The position numbers and the translations under genes were made by a program. Of a stretch of DNA of 64,000 nt, positions 45,677 through 54,951 are shown in pieces. Below the pieces are notes generated by a model, which saw nothing but the letters and a program-made list of their open reading frames with translations, was not told the origin of the DNA and did not search any database. Source of the DNA: JBBATK01 sp044228285 (GTDB lineage Bacteria > Bacteroidota > Ignavibacteria > Kapaibacteriales > NICIL-2); contig JBGAVD010000003.1 in assembly GCA_044228285.1 (NCBI GenBank), positions 372,001-436,000 of the forward strand, read 5' to 3'. Position 1 is the stretch's first letter. Each line of letters begins with the position of its first letter.

Positions 45677-47182
45677 ATGAAACAGAACGAACCAGACCTA
45701 TCGACATTCTTTCAAAAGGCGAAAGCAGAGCACATTGTTTTTGATCAATCACAACTCCGGAATGTGGTTGAGAAAAGCAGCACTGCTGGATCCCAACATC
45801 TACTCACAAAAACTCGAAGGATACGTATGATTACTCTATCAAGTGCTATCGTAGGGTGCGCAATTACAGCACTGTATTTGTTAGCTCCAAGTGCAGAACA
45901 CAATCAGCTCAGTCAACCTCAACAAGCAACTATTGAACAGCCAACGTCGGGCTCTGGTCCTAACACGACGTCGTTGACCAGAAACGCGCAATCTTCTGGA
46001 TCAACCCTCGTCGCTAACGTCCTACAACCCTCAGAAAACACTGCAGCAAACAACAACAGTGCCAATGCAACAGCGAACACAGACTCGCGTTTGAACATCG
46101 CTGGTACAGAGTACATTCATTTGAACATCGATGAACTCCATGCTTTGGGTCTTGATGTGGATGCCAGTGGCAACCTTATACAGTACTGGAAGACAACAGG
46201 AGGCAGTGCGTATAAAGTAACAGTCCTTCGCACGGGAGGCACATCGACAGCTGCACTCAACAATCTGAACGAGATTCCTTCCTGGTTTCCTACCAAGGAC
46301 GTGATCAGTCCAAGCCTCATCAGCGACGCCGCTGGAGCAGTTCGCTTGCATACAACGCTCGAAGGAAACAGGTCGGCTGAGATCCAGCAATCGAGCATAC
46401 AGCAGCAAGTGGTACCAGTGATGACTGACCCACGAATGCCACCGATAGACACCAAACAGCTCGTACCACACGCACAGAACAACTCAAGCGAGCCTGAAGT
46501 AACTGTTTTCATCTACCCAGATGATACAACGTGGACCGAAGCGAAATCTCGAGCAGCGCTCGCAAACTCAGCCTATAGCAAGACCAAATTGCGTTTTATC
46601 CACCTCACGAGAGAAGATGTTCAACGCATGAAAGAACAGACAAAGACAGCGAACCAAGAATTCAGCACACGCATCAACAAACATCAACTCGTGGGAGTTG
46701 CTATCCCATCGCATGGCGGACAAGGAGCAAGTTTTGTGGCATGGTATGATCTTAGCAGCGCACTCCTTCAGCGTTTACCTGCACGCTATGCAACTGCGCT
46801 AGCCTCATCAATGCAGTCTGTATCAGGTCAAAGTGCTAGTGTTGCGACCAGCGACGCGGACAATGGTCCAATACGTGGATGCCGACTTCTTGAGAACTGC
46901 AGAACTGCGTCGGGATCAATTGTCGAAAGCGAGATCTATCCTAACCCAGCTCAATCCGACATCAACATTCGCTTCGACCTTCGCGAGTCACGCGACATAT
47001 CGTTCAGTCTACACTATCTGGATGGACGCCAACTCACAACACTCAACCAGCATGTACCCTTTAGTGCAGGAAAGCACCAGTACTCACTGGCCTTGCGAAA
47101 CGTTGAGAACGGCGTGTATTTGTTAGCTATGTCAACAAACCAAGGAGAGCGCACGGTCCATCGTCTTCTGGTGCAACGCTAG
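45677..47182 (+). CDS. one-pass membrane protein with T9SS sorting domain; candidate anti-sigma factor
   Basis: Protein of 501 residues. A soluble N-terminus of about 48 residues is followed by one membrane segment (MITLSSAIVGCAITALYLLA, about 51-70) and a Ser/Thr/Asn/Gln-rich linker to about 145. A region with the phrase YIHLNIDELHALGLDVDASGNL follows. The last 80 residues are a T9SS sorting domain (SEIYPNPAQSDINIRFDLRE, YLDGRQLTTL, VENGVYLLAMSTN). Position after an ECF sigma gene and the N-in one-pass layout suggest an anti-sigma factor; this is inference. A T9SS tail on a protein with an internal membrane anchor is odd. Confidence 0.72.
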   Translation: MKQNEPDLSTFFQKAKAEHIVFDQSQLRNVVEKSSTAGSQHLLTKTRRIRMITLSSAIVGCAITALYLLAPSAEHNQLSQPQQATIEQPTSGSGPNTTSLTRNAQSSGSTLVANVLQPSENTAANNNSANATANTDSRLNIAGTEYIHLNIDELHALGLDVDASGNLIQYWKTTGGSAYKVTVLRTGGTSTAALNNLNEIPSWFPTKDVISPSLISDAAGAVRLHTTLEGNRSAEIQQSSIQQQVVPVMTDPRMPPIDTKQLVPHAQNNSSEPEVTVFIYPDDTTWTEAKSRAALANSAYSKTKLRFIHLTREDVQRMKEQTKTANQEFSTRINKHQLVGVAIPSHGGQGASFVAWYDLSSALLQRLPARYATALASSMQSVSGQSASVATSDADNGPIRGCRLLENCRTASGSIVESEIYPNPAQSDINIRFDLRESRDISFSLHYLDGRQLTTLNQHVPFSAGKHQYSLALRNVENGVYLLAMSTNQGERTVHRLLVQR

Positions 47183-47551
47183 ACAGCAACAACACAACCA
47201 CGTAGAGTTCAACAGCTCTCAACCTTTCATATTCTCAATGCACCTTTCTCTTCAGCCTATGTGCTCGCACATAGGCTGTTTTGTTTTGTAACAGAAATGG
47301 AGCGGCGTGTTTCCGAGTTGCACCTCGTTTACTCTGAAACCTCTTTCTAGCTCAATGACGGCACATGCGCACCCTCGCAACTGCACTGAAGGATGATCAC
47401 ACAATTTCAGGCTCAGAAAATTTAGTAGTTTGTGCACCTGCTGAACAGCCTGCCTCTCATCGTTAGGTTCAGCGTTAGACGGTAATTGCATTGCTGGGGT
47501 CAGCATCGTACAGGGTAGACTAACTGTTGTTTTCATTTTAAGGGACGTTCA
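47183..47551. other. gap before the large T9SS gene
   Basis: About 370 bases. It contains the terminator at 47253. A minus-strand frame 47252-47536 encodes 94 residues (MKTTVSLPCTMLTPAMQLP onward) of unknown character. Because its end reads through the hairpin and its start abuts the next gene's leader, I give it only a small chance of being real. Confidence 0.4.
47253..47288 (+). terminator. intrinsic terminator
   Basis: Stem CAGCCTATGTGC (47253-47264), loop TC, GCACATAGGCTG (47267-47278), then TTTTGTTTTG. It ends the sigma/membrane-protein transcript. Confidence 0.9.
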
Positions 47552-50500
47552 ATGCGCTTTCTCTACATCTTGGCTTGTGCCATACTTACCACGGCCTCAG
47601 CCTGGGCAGGCATCGGTTCTGCTTCATTCGAAGTGTGGTCGGAAGACCCATCGCTGCACAAACTCAGTTCGGTAAGCACCGACTCTGTCGATCTCATCGT
47701 ACAAGGCAATACAGCAATCATTCGCTGCGAAGTGCGAGAGACCTACAATGGCAAACCAACGCGTCGCTTGCAGATTACTTTGGCTCAATTCAGCGGCATT
47801 GGACAATACAGCGTGAATAGCAACTCCACATTCTGGGAGAACTTCAGCACAACAAAGAAATGCGATTGTTTTAATGCAGCAATCAACGCCGTCAAGGTAA
47901 CCGAGTATGATAGCGTGAAGAAGAGCATTAAAGGAACATTTGAGTTTAAGTGTTTATCGCTGGCTTCAAGTGGAGACCAACTCACCTACAGAATTCGTTC
48001 GGGCCTCTTTGAATCTGGTGAACCGAAGATTCGACTTGAGAATACCCCAAAAGACACGGTTAAAATCCCACTCGTGCAAACAGATACCGTAATCGGAATC
48101 AGCATTCATGCCTTTGATCCACAGAACGCAGCTCTTCAAGGAGCTACAGTCTTCGTGAAAGATGCATTTGTTAGCAACTCTCCCACATTCACCGCTGCAG
48201 GTACAACGAATACAAACGGCTTGGTGATGTACACCACAACCATTCCTTCATCCACACCAAGTGGTGAATACACGATTCAGCTATGTGCTAGTAAAGCGGG
48301 TATGAAGTCGAGCGATACTATTACCGTTCTGTACCGCTACGGAAAGCGCTACTATGATTACACCTGTGCAGGCATAAGCATTCTTCGTTTTGATGCTGGT
48401 GAAGGCAAGGAATGGAAAACCACCTCTGGATCGCCCTTAATAACGGCAGATGGTCCTGTAACGGTTGGTGGAGTTTTGAAGATGGAGGGAATTACAAAAA
48501 TCGACACGACACCTGGTGCTATTCGCATCTTCACGGGTGGCAAAGCGCACATCCCAGCTGTGAACTTTCTCGATGGCGTCGAGGACTTCATATTGTATCC
48601 GAGCACGGAGACCCACTTCCCCCTACCAGACTGTAATGGCATCCTCAAGTTTGCTTCCAAGAGACTACTCACGAAAAAGCTCCCTGGTGGTATAGACATG
48701 ACTCTGACGGAGTTTAGTTTCATCGATCGTCCAGATGCAAAAGGTCTGAACTTGAAGATCGAATTGCAAATGGCTAATACTCGGGTTGGATGCACAACAC
48801 GCGATTCAACGGGAGCTTCAACAGGTGGCGACACTGTAAAGCTCTCCGCCGGTGTTGGAGTCACCACCGCTGGGTTTGAGAACTTCAGTGTTGCTGCATC
48901 AAACCTCTCGTTAACACCTGCATTCTGCTTGAAAGATTTTGCGGCAAATGCAGACTTCGTCAACAAACAGTACTACCTGGGTGGTAAGATTGAGTTTCCA
49001 GTAAAGACAAACAGACTGGCTCTTGGAGGCGGAGCACTGTTTAAGAACAATGCTTCTAACACAGATGGGGCTATTCATCTAGACAGTCTGCAACTCAGTT
49101 TGGAAGTTGGCGAGTGCAAGCCAATACCGGATACCCCACTTTGTTTTAAGAGCCTGGCTCTTTCTGCGAGCGGACTGTCTGGTGCTACATGGAATGGTGC
49201 CACCTTCCGCGGTATTCTCACACTTGCCTCAGACGAACAAGTCATTCTTAGCAATCCAAAGTTCAGTTGGTTAAGAAATCTTCTGGGCAGTCCTGCAATT
49301 GCTGAGTTCGACGGACTTATTCAGTACCAACACCCGCTCATCTTTACAGGAGCAATTACAACCAGAATGGCAAAGGTCTCTTTCATTTCCGAGGCAAAGC
49401 CTTGGCAGATTGAGGGTACACATTCAGCCACCATTGATCTCAACTCAAGCGTGAGCTTGAATGGTAATTACAAAGCTGGTCACCTTGGAGCTGACGACTA
49501 CGTGTATTCTGCAACAGGATCTTTGAGCTTACAATGGGTCCCTACCTTGGGCGTTTCAGCCGTCGGTGCTGGTGCAATTCGAATTCCAGCCATCGGTGAC
49601 GACGTAGCTGCTAAGCACCCTTACGCTTCTGGATTGCTTCGTTTTCTCAATCTTAGTGGTGTGATACCAACCACACTTGCAAATGGAACAGCATCCATCT
49701 CTGTAAATGATATTGATGGTTTTAAACTTGAAGCCACAGCCGACGTCTCCAGGCACCCAATAAATCTCATTCGTCACTTTGGACGTATGTCTGTGAAACT
49801 GGCATACAACAATGGCTTTAGCTTCGATGCGAGCAATGCTCCTGTTCCCCCTAGCCGAACCTTTCAAAAGGATATCAGTATTCAGCGGGTTGCTCCTGCA
49901 ACAGCTAGTCTGCAGGCAGTAGAGCTCGATACTATTCCCGTTGATGCTAGTATTGAGCGCTTGTTCGTTCTCATCGCAGGAAAGACAACGGCACCGGCGT
50001 CAACACTTTCGGATCCGACAGGTACCGCATACACAGCGGCAGATACACTAGCAGGTGTTTACCGCTATGCAACACCTGGAAATGAAATGGTACAGTGGAT
50101 CATCGCAAATCCAAAAGTTGGGAATTGGACGATACGCCTGACGAATCCTGGTTCTGAGGATAGCGTTATGTACTCTGCCAACCGTAAGACAATTCAGCGC
50201 ACAGTTAGCTATCAGCAGAACAGTTCAACGCTCAACATTCAATGGGATGGAAAGACGGGCAATACAAAGGATCGAATGAGCTTTTATCTCGCCGATGATT
50301 CATTGCATATGAATGGCATCCTCATTGGATCTGCACCTCTGGAGTCGGGATCAACAAGCATAGTGCTTCCATCAACACTTCAAGAGTGCGTGTATCATCT
50401 ATATTATGTGTGTAACGCACAAGGCCTGCCTATCGATGTTGCCTTTGTTCCGGGTATTGTTCGTGGTAACGGAACCGCTATTGCTGCTCCGCAGAATGTG

Positions 50501-51043
50501 AGCGCACAAGCCACGTCACGTGGTGATTGTATGGTTCGCTGGAACCTCGTAAACGACAAATCAATACAGGGCTATTCGGTCCATGTTGTTGATGCCAGTG
50601 GTCGCGACTCATTGTACGCTCTTGTGTTTGGTGATATCGATCATGCTCAACTCACGATTACAAATCCAGTTGGAAGCAGTATCTACATCTATGCGTTCGA
50701 CAACAACGCTGCCCGCAGCTGTAAGAGTCAGGCTATGTCGATCGTTGTCTCCGTTGAAGATGAACCAGGCTTTGTACCTGGATTCAACTCTGCGATTGAA
50801 GTTGTTCCACATCCTGCAAAGGACATCAGCTTGATTCGTGTTCACTCCAAGGAAATGCTCAGCGCCACTATCGAAGTGTTTAGTCTCGATGGCCGCCTGG
50901 TTTCCCAGCTCAAAGCACAGCCAGACTATCGGAACATCCTTGAGGCTAAGTGGGACTGCTCGTCAATTCCTGAAGGTCTCTACCTCATTCGTATACAAAC
51001 AGCAAGTGGTGTTATTGTCTCGAAGGCCGTTGTCGTTCACTAA
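47552..51043 (+). CDS. large secreted protein (1163 residues) with T9SS sorting domain
   Basis: Exported protein with signal peptide MRFLYILACAILTTASAWA. Residues about 35-150 resemble a DUF6252-like beta domain (NTAIIRCEVRETYNGKPTRRLQITL in parts, SIKGTFEFKCL). Residues about 175-270 look like an Ig-type repeat (ALQGATVFVKDAFVSN, TTNTNGLVMYTTTIPS). A long middle part, about 280-780, is repetitive beta sequence. About 960-1060 is a fibronectin III-like segment (APQNVSAQATSRGDCMVRWNLV). The end is a T9SS sorting domain (EVVPHPAKDISLIRV, FSLDGRLVSQL, IPEGLYLIRIQT). It is probably a cell-surface structure; ligand unknown. Confidence 0.85.
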   Translation: MRFLYILACAILTTASAWAGIGSASFEVWSEDPSLHKLSSVSTDSVDLIVQGNTAIIRCEVRETYNGKPTRRLQITLAQFSGIGQYSVNSNSTFWENFSTTKKCDCFNAAINAVKVTEYDSVKKSIKGTFEFKCLSLASSGDQLTYRIRSGLFESGEPKIRLENTPKDTVKIPLVQTDTVIGISIHAFDPQNAALQGATVFVKDAFVSNSPTFTAAGTTNTNGLVMYTTTIPSSTPSGEYTIQLCASKAGMKSSDTITVLYRYGKRYYDYTCAGISILRFDAGEGKEWKTTSGSPLITADGPVTVGGVLKMEGITKIDTTPGAIRIFTGGKAHIPAVNFLDGVEDFILYPSTETHFPLPDCNGILKFASKRLLTKKLPGGIDMTLTEFSFIDRPDAKGLNLKIELQMANTRVGCTTRDSTGASTGGDTVKLSAGVGVTTAGFENFSVAASNLSLTPAFCLKDFAANADFVNKQYYLGGKIEFPVKTNRLALGGGALFKNNASNTDGAIHLDSLQLSLEVGECKPIPDTPLCFKSLALSASGLSGATWNGATFRGILTLASDEQVILSNPKFSWLRNLLGSPAIAEFDGLIQYQHPLIFTGAITTRMAKVSFISEAKPWQIEGTHSATIDLNSSVSLNGNYKAGHLGADDYVYSATGSLSLQWVPTLGVSAVGAGAIRIPAIGDDVAAKHPYASGLLRFLNLSGVIPTTLANGTASISVNDIDGFKLEATADVSRHPINLIRHFGRMSVKLAYNNGFSFDASNAPVPPSRTFQKDISIQRVAPATASLQAVELDTIPVDASIERLFVLIAGKTTAPASTLSDPTGTAYTAADTLAGVYRYATPGNEMVQWIIANPKVGNWTIRLTNPGSEDSVMYSANRKTIQRTVSYQQNSSTLNIQWDGKTGNTKDRMSFYLADDSLHMNGILIGSAPLESGSTSIVLPSTLQECVYHLYYVCNAQGLPIDVAFVPGIVRGNGTAIAAPQNVSAQATSRGDCMVRWNLVNDKSIQGYSVHVVDASGRDSLYALVFGDIDHAQLTITNPVGSSIYIYAFDNNAARSCKSQAMSIVVSVEDEPGFVPGFNSAIEVVPHPAKDISLIRVHSKEMLSATIEVFSLDGRLVSQLKAQPDYRNILEAKWDCSSIPEGLYLIRIQTASGVIVSKAVVVH

Positions 51044-51067
51044 GTCAGCCCTTCGTACGCATAGAAG

Positions 51068-51105
51068 AGGTCCTCGTTGGCACAGCCAAGAGGACCTTTT
51101 CTTTT
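51068..51105 (+). terminator. intrinsic terminator
   Basis: Stem AGGTCCTC (51068-51075) with GAGGACCT (51090-51097), extended inward by TTGGC/GCCAA around loop ACA, followed by TTTCTTTTG. It ends the large T9SS gene. The remaining 240 bases to the next start hold nothing I can support. Confidence 0.88.
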
Positions 51106-51342
51106 GTGGAGGAAGTCTCTGTTCACAGCGCTCCTCTTTTCCCGACTCTCAAGGCACAAGCCCTTGGGCCATCAACTGAAAGGCTGGCCAGCATTGGATC
51201 CTTAGTCATCGTTGTGGCATTATTCATGAGCCGGAGCCATTGATCAAACTCATGGCATTCAAATGACACCGCTTGCTCCATCAATGCGTGTATTTTTGCA
51301 CTGCGCCTCCAATCAACTTTCTTTTGCTACTGCCCTCTTTGT

Positions 51343-52281
51343 ATGTCTGAATCTACCATTGGTCTTCTGGCCTGTTTTTGTACGGTTATACTCTGGACCA
51401 TTGGGACATTCTCCTTCACCCAAGCATCGCGTCTGGCATCGGCCACTACCTTGAACCGTGTGCGATTGCTGTATGCCCTGATCGCCATCAGCATCATAAC
51501 CTGCATTGTTGAAGGCATAGCACCCTGGGACCTTTTCTTAGCGCCTACTGCTGATCAATTTTTGTGGTTTGGCTTGTCGGGGCTTGTTGGTTTTACCATT
51601 GGCGACAGTCTAGGTTTTCACGGCTTTAAGATTCTCGGAGGGCGCCGTGCTAGTGTGTACACAAGTGTTGCACCTGCAGCTGCACTTGTTTTTGGAATGT
51701 TCCTCTTAGATGAGCATGTGTCTGCGATAGGTATGCTCGGGATGGCTATCTCGGTAGCGGGAATCCTTATGCTCAGCAATTCGAAGCACGAGCAAAAAGA
51801 AGTACACGAGGAAGGACACGGCAACTTTTTTCTTGGCGTACTTGTGGCAGTACTTGGTGCGGCGTGTCAGGGTATAGGGCTAGTGTTATCGAAGAAAGGT
51901 TTTGGCGATGCCGTCCATACTATCAGCGCCTTTCACGCAACATGGATTCGTCTGAGTGTTGCAACTGTTGCAGCCTATGCATCAGGCATGCTGCATATTC
52001 CTTTGTGGCAGGAACTTCGCCGTGTGAGCAGCGATTCGAAACTGCTCAAGCCCATCATTGTTGGAACAATCGTAGGTCCGGTTCTTGGCGTTACTGCGTC
52101 GCTTCTTGGAGTTTCCAAAATCGAAGCATCCGTGGCCCAAACTATTCTGGCATTGACACCTGTTTCCGTGACACTTGTATCTGTTGTCTACTACAAAGAG
52201 CGCATTAGACCGATCTCAGTTCTAGCGGTAGCGATAAGTCTATGCGGCGTCTTCATTCTGGTGTGGCGCAACGCTCTATAG
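51343..52281 (+). CDS. EamA/DMT-family transporter
   Basis: Inner-membrane transporter of 312 residues with ten predicted membrane segments in two EamA halves. First half: LLACFCTVILWTIGTFSFTQASR, FGLSGLVGFTIGDSLGFHGFKILGGRRAS in parts, then DEHVSAIGMLGMAISVAGIL. A charged break SKHEQKEVHEEGHGN separates the halves. Second half: GVLVAVLGAACQGIGLVLSKKGF and VVYYKERIRPISVLAVAISLCGVFIL. Substrate unknown; the family exports metabolites such as amino acids. It converges on csaA with an 8-base gap. Confidence 0.9.
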   Translation: MSESTIGLLACFCTVILWTIGTFSFTQASRLASATTLNRVRLLYALIAISIITCIVEGIAPWDLFLAPTADQFLWFGLSGLVGFTIGDSLGFHGFKILGGRRASVYTSVAPAAALVFGMFLLDEHVSAIGMLGMAISVAGILMLSNSKHEQKEVHEEGHGNFFLGVLVAVLGAACQGIGLVLSKKGFGDAVHTISAFHATWIRLSVATVAAYASGMLHIPLWQELRRVSSDSKLLKPIIVGTIVGPVLGVTASLLGVSKIEASVAQTILALTPVSVTLVSVVYYKERIRPISVLAVAISLCGVFILVWRNAL

Positions 52282-52288
52282 TGTCATT

Positions 52289-52624
52289 TTAATACACACG
52301 TCGTCCATTCGGTACAACTCGGTCTGGTTTCAAGAGCACAACATTTCCATCGTGATCATCCACTCCCAGACAGAGCACTTCGGAGAGGAATCCGGCAATA
52401 CGTTTAGGCTCAAAGTTGACAACCGCGAGAACTCGAACTCCCACGAGCGAGTCAACATCATACAGTTGTGTAATCTGAGCACTACTTCGCTTCATCCCAA
52501 TCTCTGGTCCAAAATCCACAACCAGCTTGTACGAAGGCTTACGAGCCTCGACAAAGATCTCCGCACGAACAATAGTGCCTACTCGAATGTCGACAGCTAG
52601 GAACTGATCCATTGAGATACTCAT
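52289..52624 (-). CDS. csaA: CsaA-like tRNA-binding domain protein
   Basis: Stand-alone OB-fold tRNA-binding domain of 111 residues, usual CsaA length. FLAVDIRVGTIVRAEIFVEARKPSYKLVVDFG, in parts, and VRVLAVVNFEPKRIAGFLSEVLCLG follow the family, ending NVVLLKPDRVVPNGRRVY. Proposed roles are tRNA binding or export chaperone; neither is certain. The same fold ends MetG in this window. Confidence 0.92.
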   Translation of the reverse strand: MSISMDQFLAVDIRVGTIVRAEIFVEARKPSYKLVVDFGPEIGMKRSSAQITQLYDVDSLVGVRVLAVVNFEPKRIAGFLSEVLCLGVDDHDGNVVLLKPDRVVPNGRRVY

Positions 52625-52812
52625 AAGCTTCAGAAATCACTTTCAACGAGTGATGAACAATCCAATCGCTCCAATCAAGACTTGGGCGTTCCCTGAATGA
52701 AGCGACTTCTGCAAAATAGAAAGCCGCTGCAGATATACCACAGCGGATTAAAGTACTGATTCACGAAGACTATACACTTGAGGGTGCCAGATTTGAATAC
52801 CTTCATGAGTCT

Positions 52813-52851
52813 TTTTAATACGTGCGGCGCGAAGCGCCACACGTATTAAAA
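52813..52851. repeat. long stem-loop at the end of the PAS-UbiA gene
   Basis: TTTTAATACGTG-C-GGCGC, loop GAA, GCGCC-A-CACGTATTAAAA (52813-52851), one mismatch. The PAS-UbiA stop codon lies inside it. On the minus strand the loop is TTC. No separate T-run follows, so the AT-rich arm may itself serve as the U-tract. Confidence 0.75.
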
Positions 52852-54093
52852 TGCCAGTACGACGACAAAGAGGATTCCAACAACTGCCTGTAGCATAATG
52901 GTCTTCACATTCGATCCCACAAGACTACGCAGCATGATGTGTTTGCGCATATGATTGACAATCGAGAAGCCCAAGAGAGCTGTCACAAGTGCAGGAAGCA
53001 GGAGCAGAGGTTTTTCTACCAACCAGGCGAGCAGGACATTGACGACTACAGCACCTGAGAGAATCGCGGCATACATCATTGGTGTTGCTTGTTTACCGAA
53101 GGTCACCACTAAGTGATTCTTGCCGGTCTTCGCATCAGATTCCGCATCTGGAACTTGATTGATCAGGAGAATGTTCGCGGTGAGCAAACCTACTGGCACG
53201 CCAATCAAATAGGCCATTGGAGTAATGACTCCGCTCACAACGTAGCACATGCCTGCGGTGATCAGGGGTCCAAAGCTCAGGCCAATGAAGAGTTCACCCA
53301 TACCGCGTCGCGCAACCAGACGCAGTGGTGGAGCAGTATAGAAGAAGCCAGAGAGCGCACCCAGAGCTCCGAACAAAAAGACACCGCTGCCGATAGTCAT
53401 TGAAAGGTACACGCCAATCGCAGTTGCAATAAAGAGTAAGATGTTTGCTAATTGTAAGGTGCCAGAGAGCGTAATGAGTCCGAGCTCAATAGCACGACTG
53501 CCGCCGCTATACTTTAAGAAGTAAGACGTATTCTCTTCATCTGTGCCACTTTTCACGTCGAAGTAGTCGTTATAGACATTAGCCGCCAGGTGAAGAAGCG
53601 CTACACCAATGATAGCCAAGGTGATTTGTAGAGCTGTTGCATGCACACCGGGTAGACTCAATCCGTACATCATGCCAATGAAAGCTGAGAGCAGCGATGC
53701 ACTAAGGAAGGGGGCGCGAGTGATGACAAGCCAGGAGATAATTCTTGTTGCGGGTTTGATCTGAACATTCACAGGATAGTCGAGCGGTTCTGTTACTCCA
53801 CAGAATCCAATCTGTTGTCCATCGCGAAAAGTAGGAGTGATTCTCACGCGTGCTGGAAAGCGAGAGCCATCCTTGCGTACGAATTCGGTCTCCGTGCTGA
53901 ATTCGCCATCGCGAATAGCAGAGGCTAGCCAGCCTTCTACATTCTGAAGGACAACGAGTCCTGGTGAAAAAAGGGATACACGTTTCTTATTCACTACTTC
54001 AGCGCTACTATAGCCAAAGATCTGTTCTGCGCCGGAGTTGAAGGTTTCGATCACACCTTCCATGTTGCAAGTGATGGTACTTTTAACGGCCAT
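52846..54093 (-). CDS. PAS domain fused to UbiA-family prenyltransferase
   Basis: Protein of 415 residues. Residues 1-105 are a PAS sensor module (TITCNMEGVIETFNSGAEQIFGYSS in parts, ETEFVRKDGSRFPARVRITPTF, GFCGVTEPLDYP). From about 118 a UbiA/MenA-type prenyltransferase with eight or nine membrane segments follows: first Asp motif AANVYNDYFDVKSGTDEEN (NDxxDxxxD), second motif NQVPDAESDAKTGK (DxxxD). Such enzymes attach a polyprenyl chain to an aromatic ring in quinone synthesis. A fused PAS domain could let redox or light control the enzyme; this is inference. It lies 68 bases downstream of a TetR gene, probably one operon. Confidence 0.9.
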   Translation of the reverse strand: MAVKSTITCNMEGVIETFNSGAEQIFGYSSAEVVNKKRVSLFSPGLVVLQNVEGWLASAIRDGEFSTETEFVRKDGSRFPARVRITPTFRDGQQIGFCGVTEPLDYPVNVQIKPATRIISWLVITRAPFLSASLLSAFIGMMYGLSLPGVHATALQITLAIIGVALLHLAANVYNDYFDVKSGTDEENTSYFLKYSGGSRAIELGLITLSGTLQLANILLFIATAIGVYLSMTIGSGVFLFGALGALSGFFYTAPPLRLVARRGMGELFIGLSFGPLITAGMCYVVSGVITPMAYLIGVPVGLLTANILLINQVPDAESDAKTGKNHLVVTFGKQATPMMYAAILSGAVVVNVLLAWLVEKPLLLLPALVTALLGFSIVNHMRKHIMLRSLVGSNVKTIMLQAVVGILFVVVLAF

Positions 54094-54161
54094 GGGAGCT
54101 CCACTGAGATTGATTGGACATGCGTAACAACATCTATGTTCTGTTGAACGCAGTCATTTAC

Positions 54162-54851
54162 TCAGCGTGAGCGCTTGGAGGCGAGAAAACCTTCGCTCAG
54201 ACGTTTCTTTGTTTTAGCAGAGAGGAGACGTCGTAAAGAAGGACTCATTAATCCAGACCCAATCACGGATTGTCGGAACTTGTAGGCATCGCGCAAGGAA
54301 TAGGTTTTCCCATCCAACACCCACTGAAGAAAGATACCATCGCTGATACCCAGTTCCAGACGTGCAAATGACTGCACTTCCACCTCCGTGAATGCATGCA
54401 GACTGATGAGTTGCTTTGTGAGCTTTGCACCAAGTCCTGCAAGTTTCTTCTTCATTTCACGGATGCGTTCAATGAACTGAGGGTCGGTAGAACGTAAGGC
54501 ATGAGCCCAAAACTCTAGTAGTAGAGAGGCGTGATCCGCATGTCGTTCGTAGAAATCAATGGTCGTGTCGATGAGCGCATCCGCAGTGGCTACTGGATTC
54601 AACATGGAACTCCCAGCCGCTTCCATAGCCTGCTCGTACTCATCCATCCATTGTCGGTACACAGCCAGAAACAACTCGTCCTTTGTAGCAAAGTACTCAT
54701 ACAGCGTTCCCTTCCCAGCATCCGCAGCCGTTGCAATGTCTTGCATCTTTGCCGCATGAAAACCTTTTTGCGAAAAGACCTGTACCGCGGCCACAATCAG
54801 GAGCTCGCGCTTCGATTGCTTGTGTTCCGTATTCTCTTTGCGTTTTGCCAT
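54162..54851 (-). CDS. TetR/AcrR-family transcriptional regulator
   Basis: DNA-binding repressor of 229 residues. The N-terminal helix-turn-helix reads KRELLIVAAVQVFSQKGFHAAKMQDIATAADAGKGTLYEYFATKDELFLAVY, in parts, as usual for the family. The C-terminal domain is ligand-binding and typical of AcrR types (ADALIDTTIDFYERHADHASLLLEFWAHAL). The frame runs back to 54932, but that would translate a palindromic operator at 54901-54920, so I used ATG 54851. It is probably autoregulated and co-transcribed with PAS-UbiA. Confidence 0.92.
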   Translation of the reverse strand: MAKRKENTEHKQSKRELLIVAAVQVFSQKGFHAAKMQDIATAADAGKGTLYEYFATKDELFLAVYRQWMDEYEQAMEAAGSSMLNPVATADALIDTTIDFYERHADHASLLLEFWAHALRSTDPQFIERIREMKKKLAGLGAKLTKQLISLHAFTEVEVQSFARLELGISDGIFLQWVLDGKTYSLRDAYKFRQSVIGSGLMSPSLRRLLSAKTKKRLSEGFLASKRSR

Positions 54852-54900
54852 TACACCAGTTGAATGGCCACCACGACTCTCCACCTTCTTATTGCCGTTC

Positions 54901-54920
54901 CCGACCGACCCGTCGGTCGG
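54901..54920. promoter_or_regulatory. palindromic operator, probable TetR binding site
   Basis: CCGACCGACCCGTCGGTCGG: two 9-base arms CCGACCGAC and GTCGGTCGG around CC. It lies about 50 bases upstream of the TetR ATG at 54851. Similar GACCGAC/GTCGGTC palindromes are frequent TetR operators, so autoregulation of the TetR-PAS-UbiA unit is likely. Confidence 0.8.
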
Positions 54921-54951
54921 TTCAATATACATCAGATCGTGTGGATGGCAA

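Noticed and set aside
47252..47536. Minus-strand 94-codon frame upstream of the large T9SS gene.
   Set aside because: Its end passes through a strong terminator hairpin and its start lies 15 bases from the divergent gene, leaving no room for that gene's promoter.
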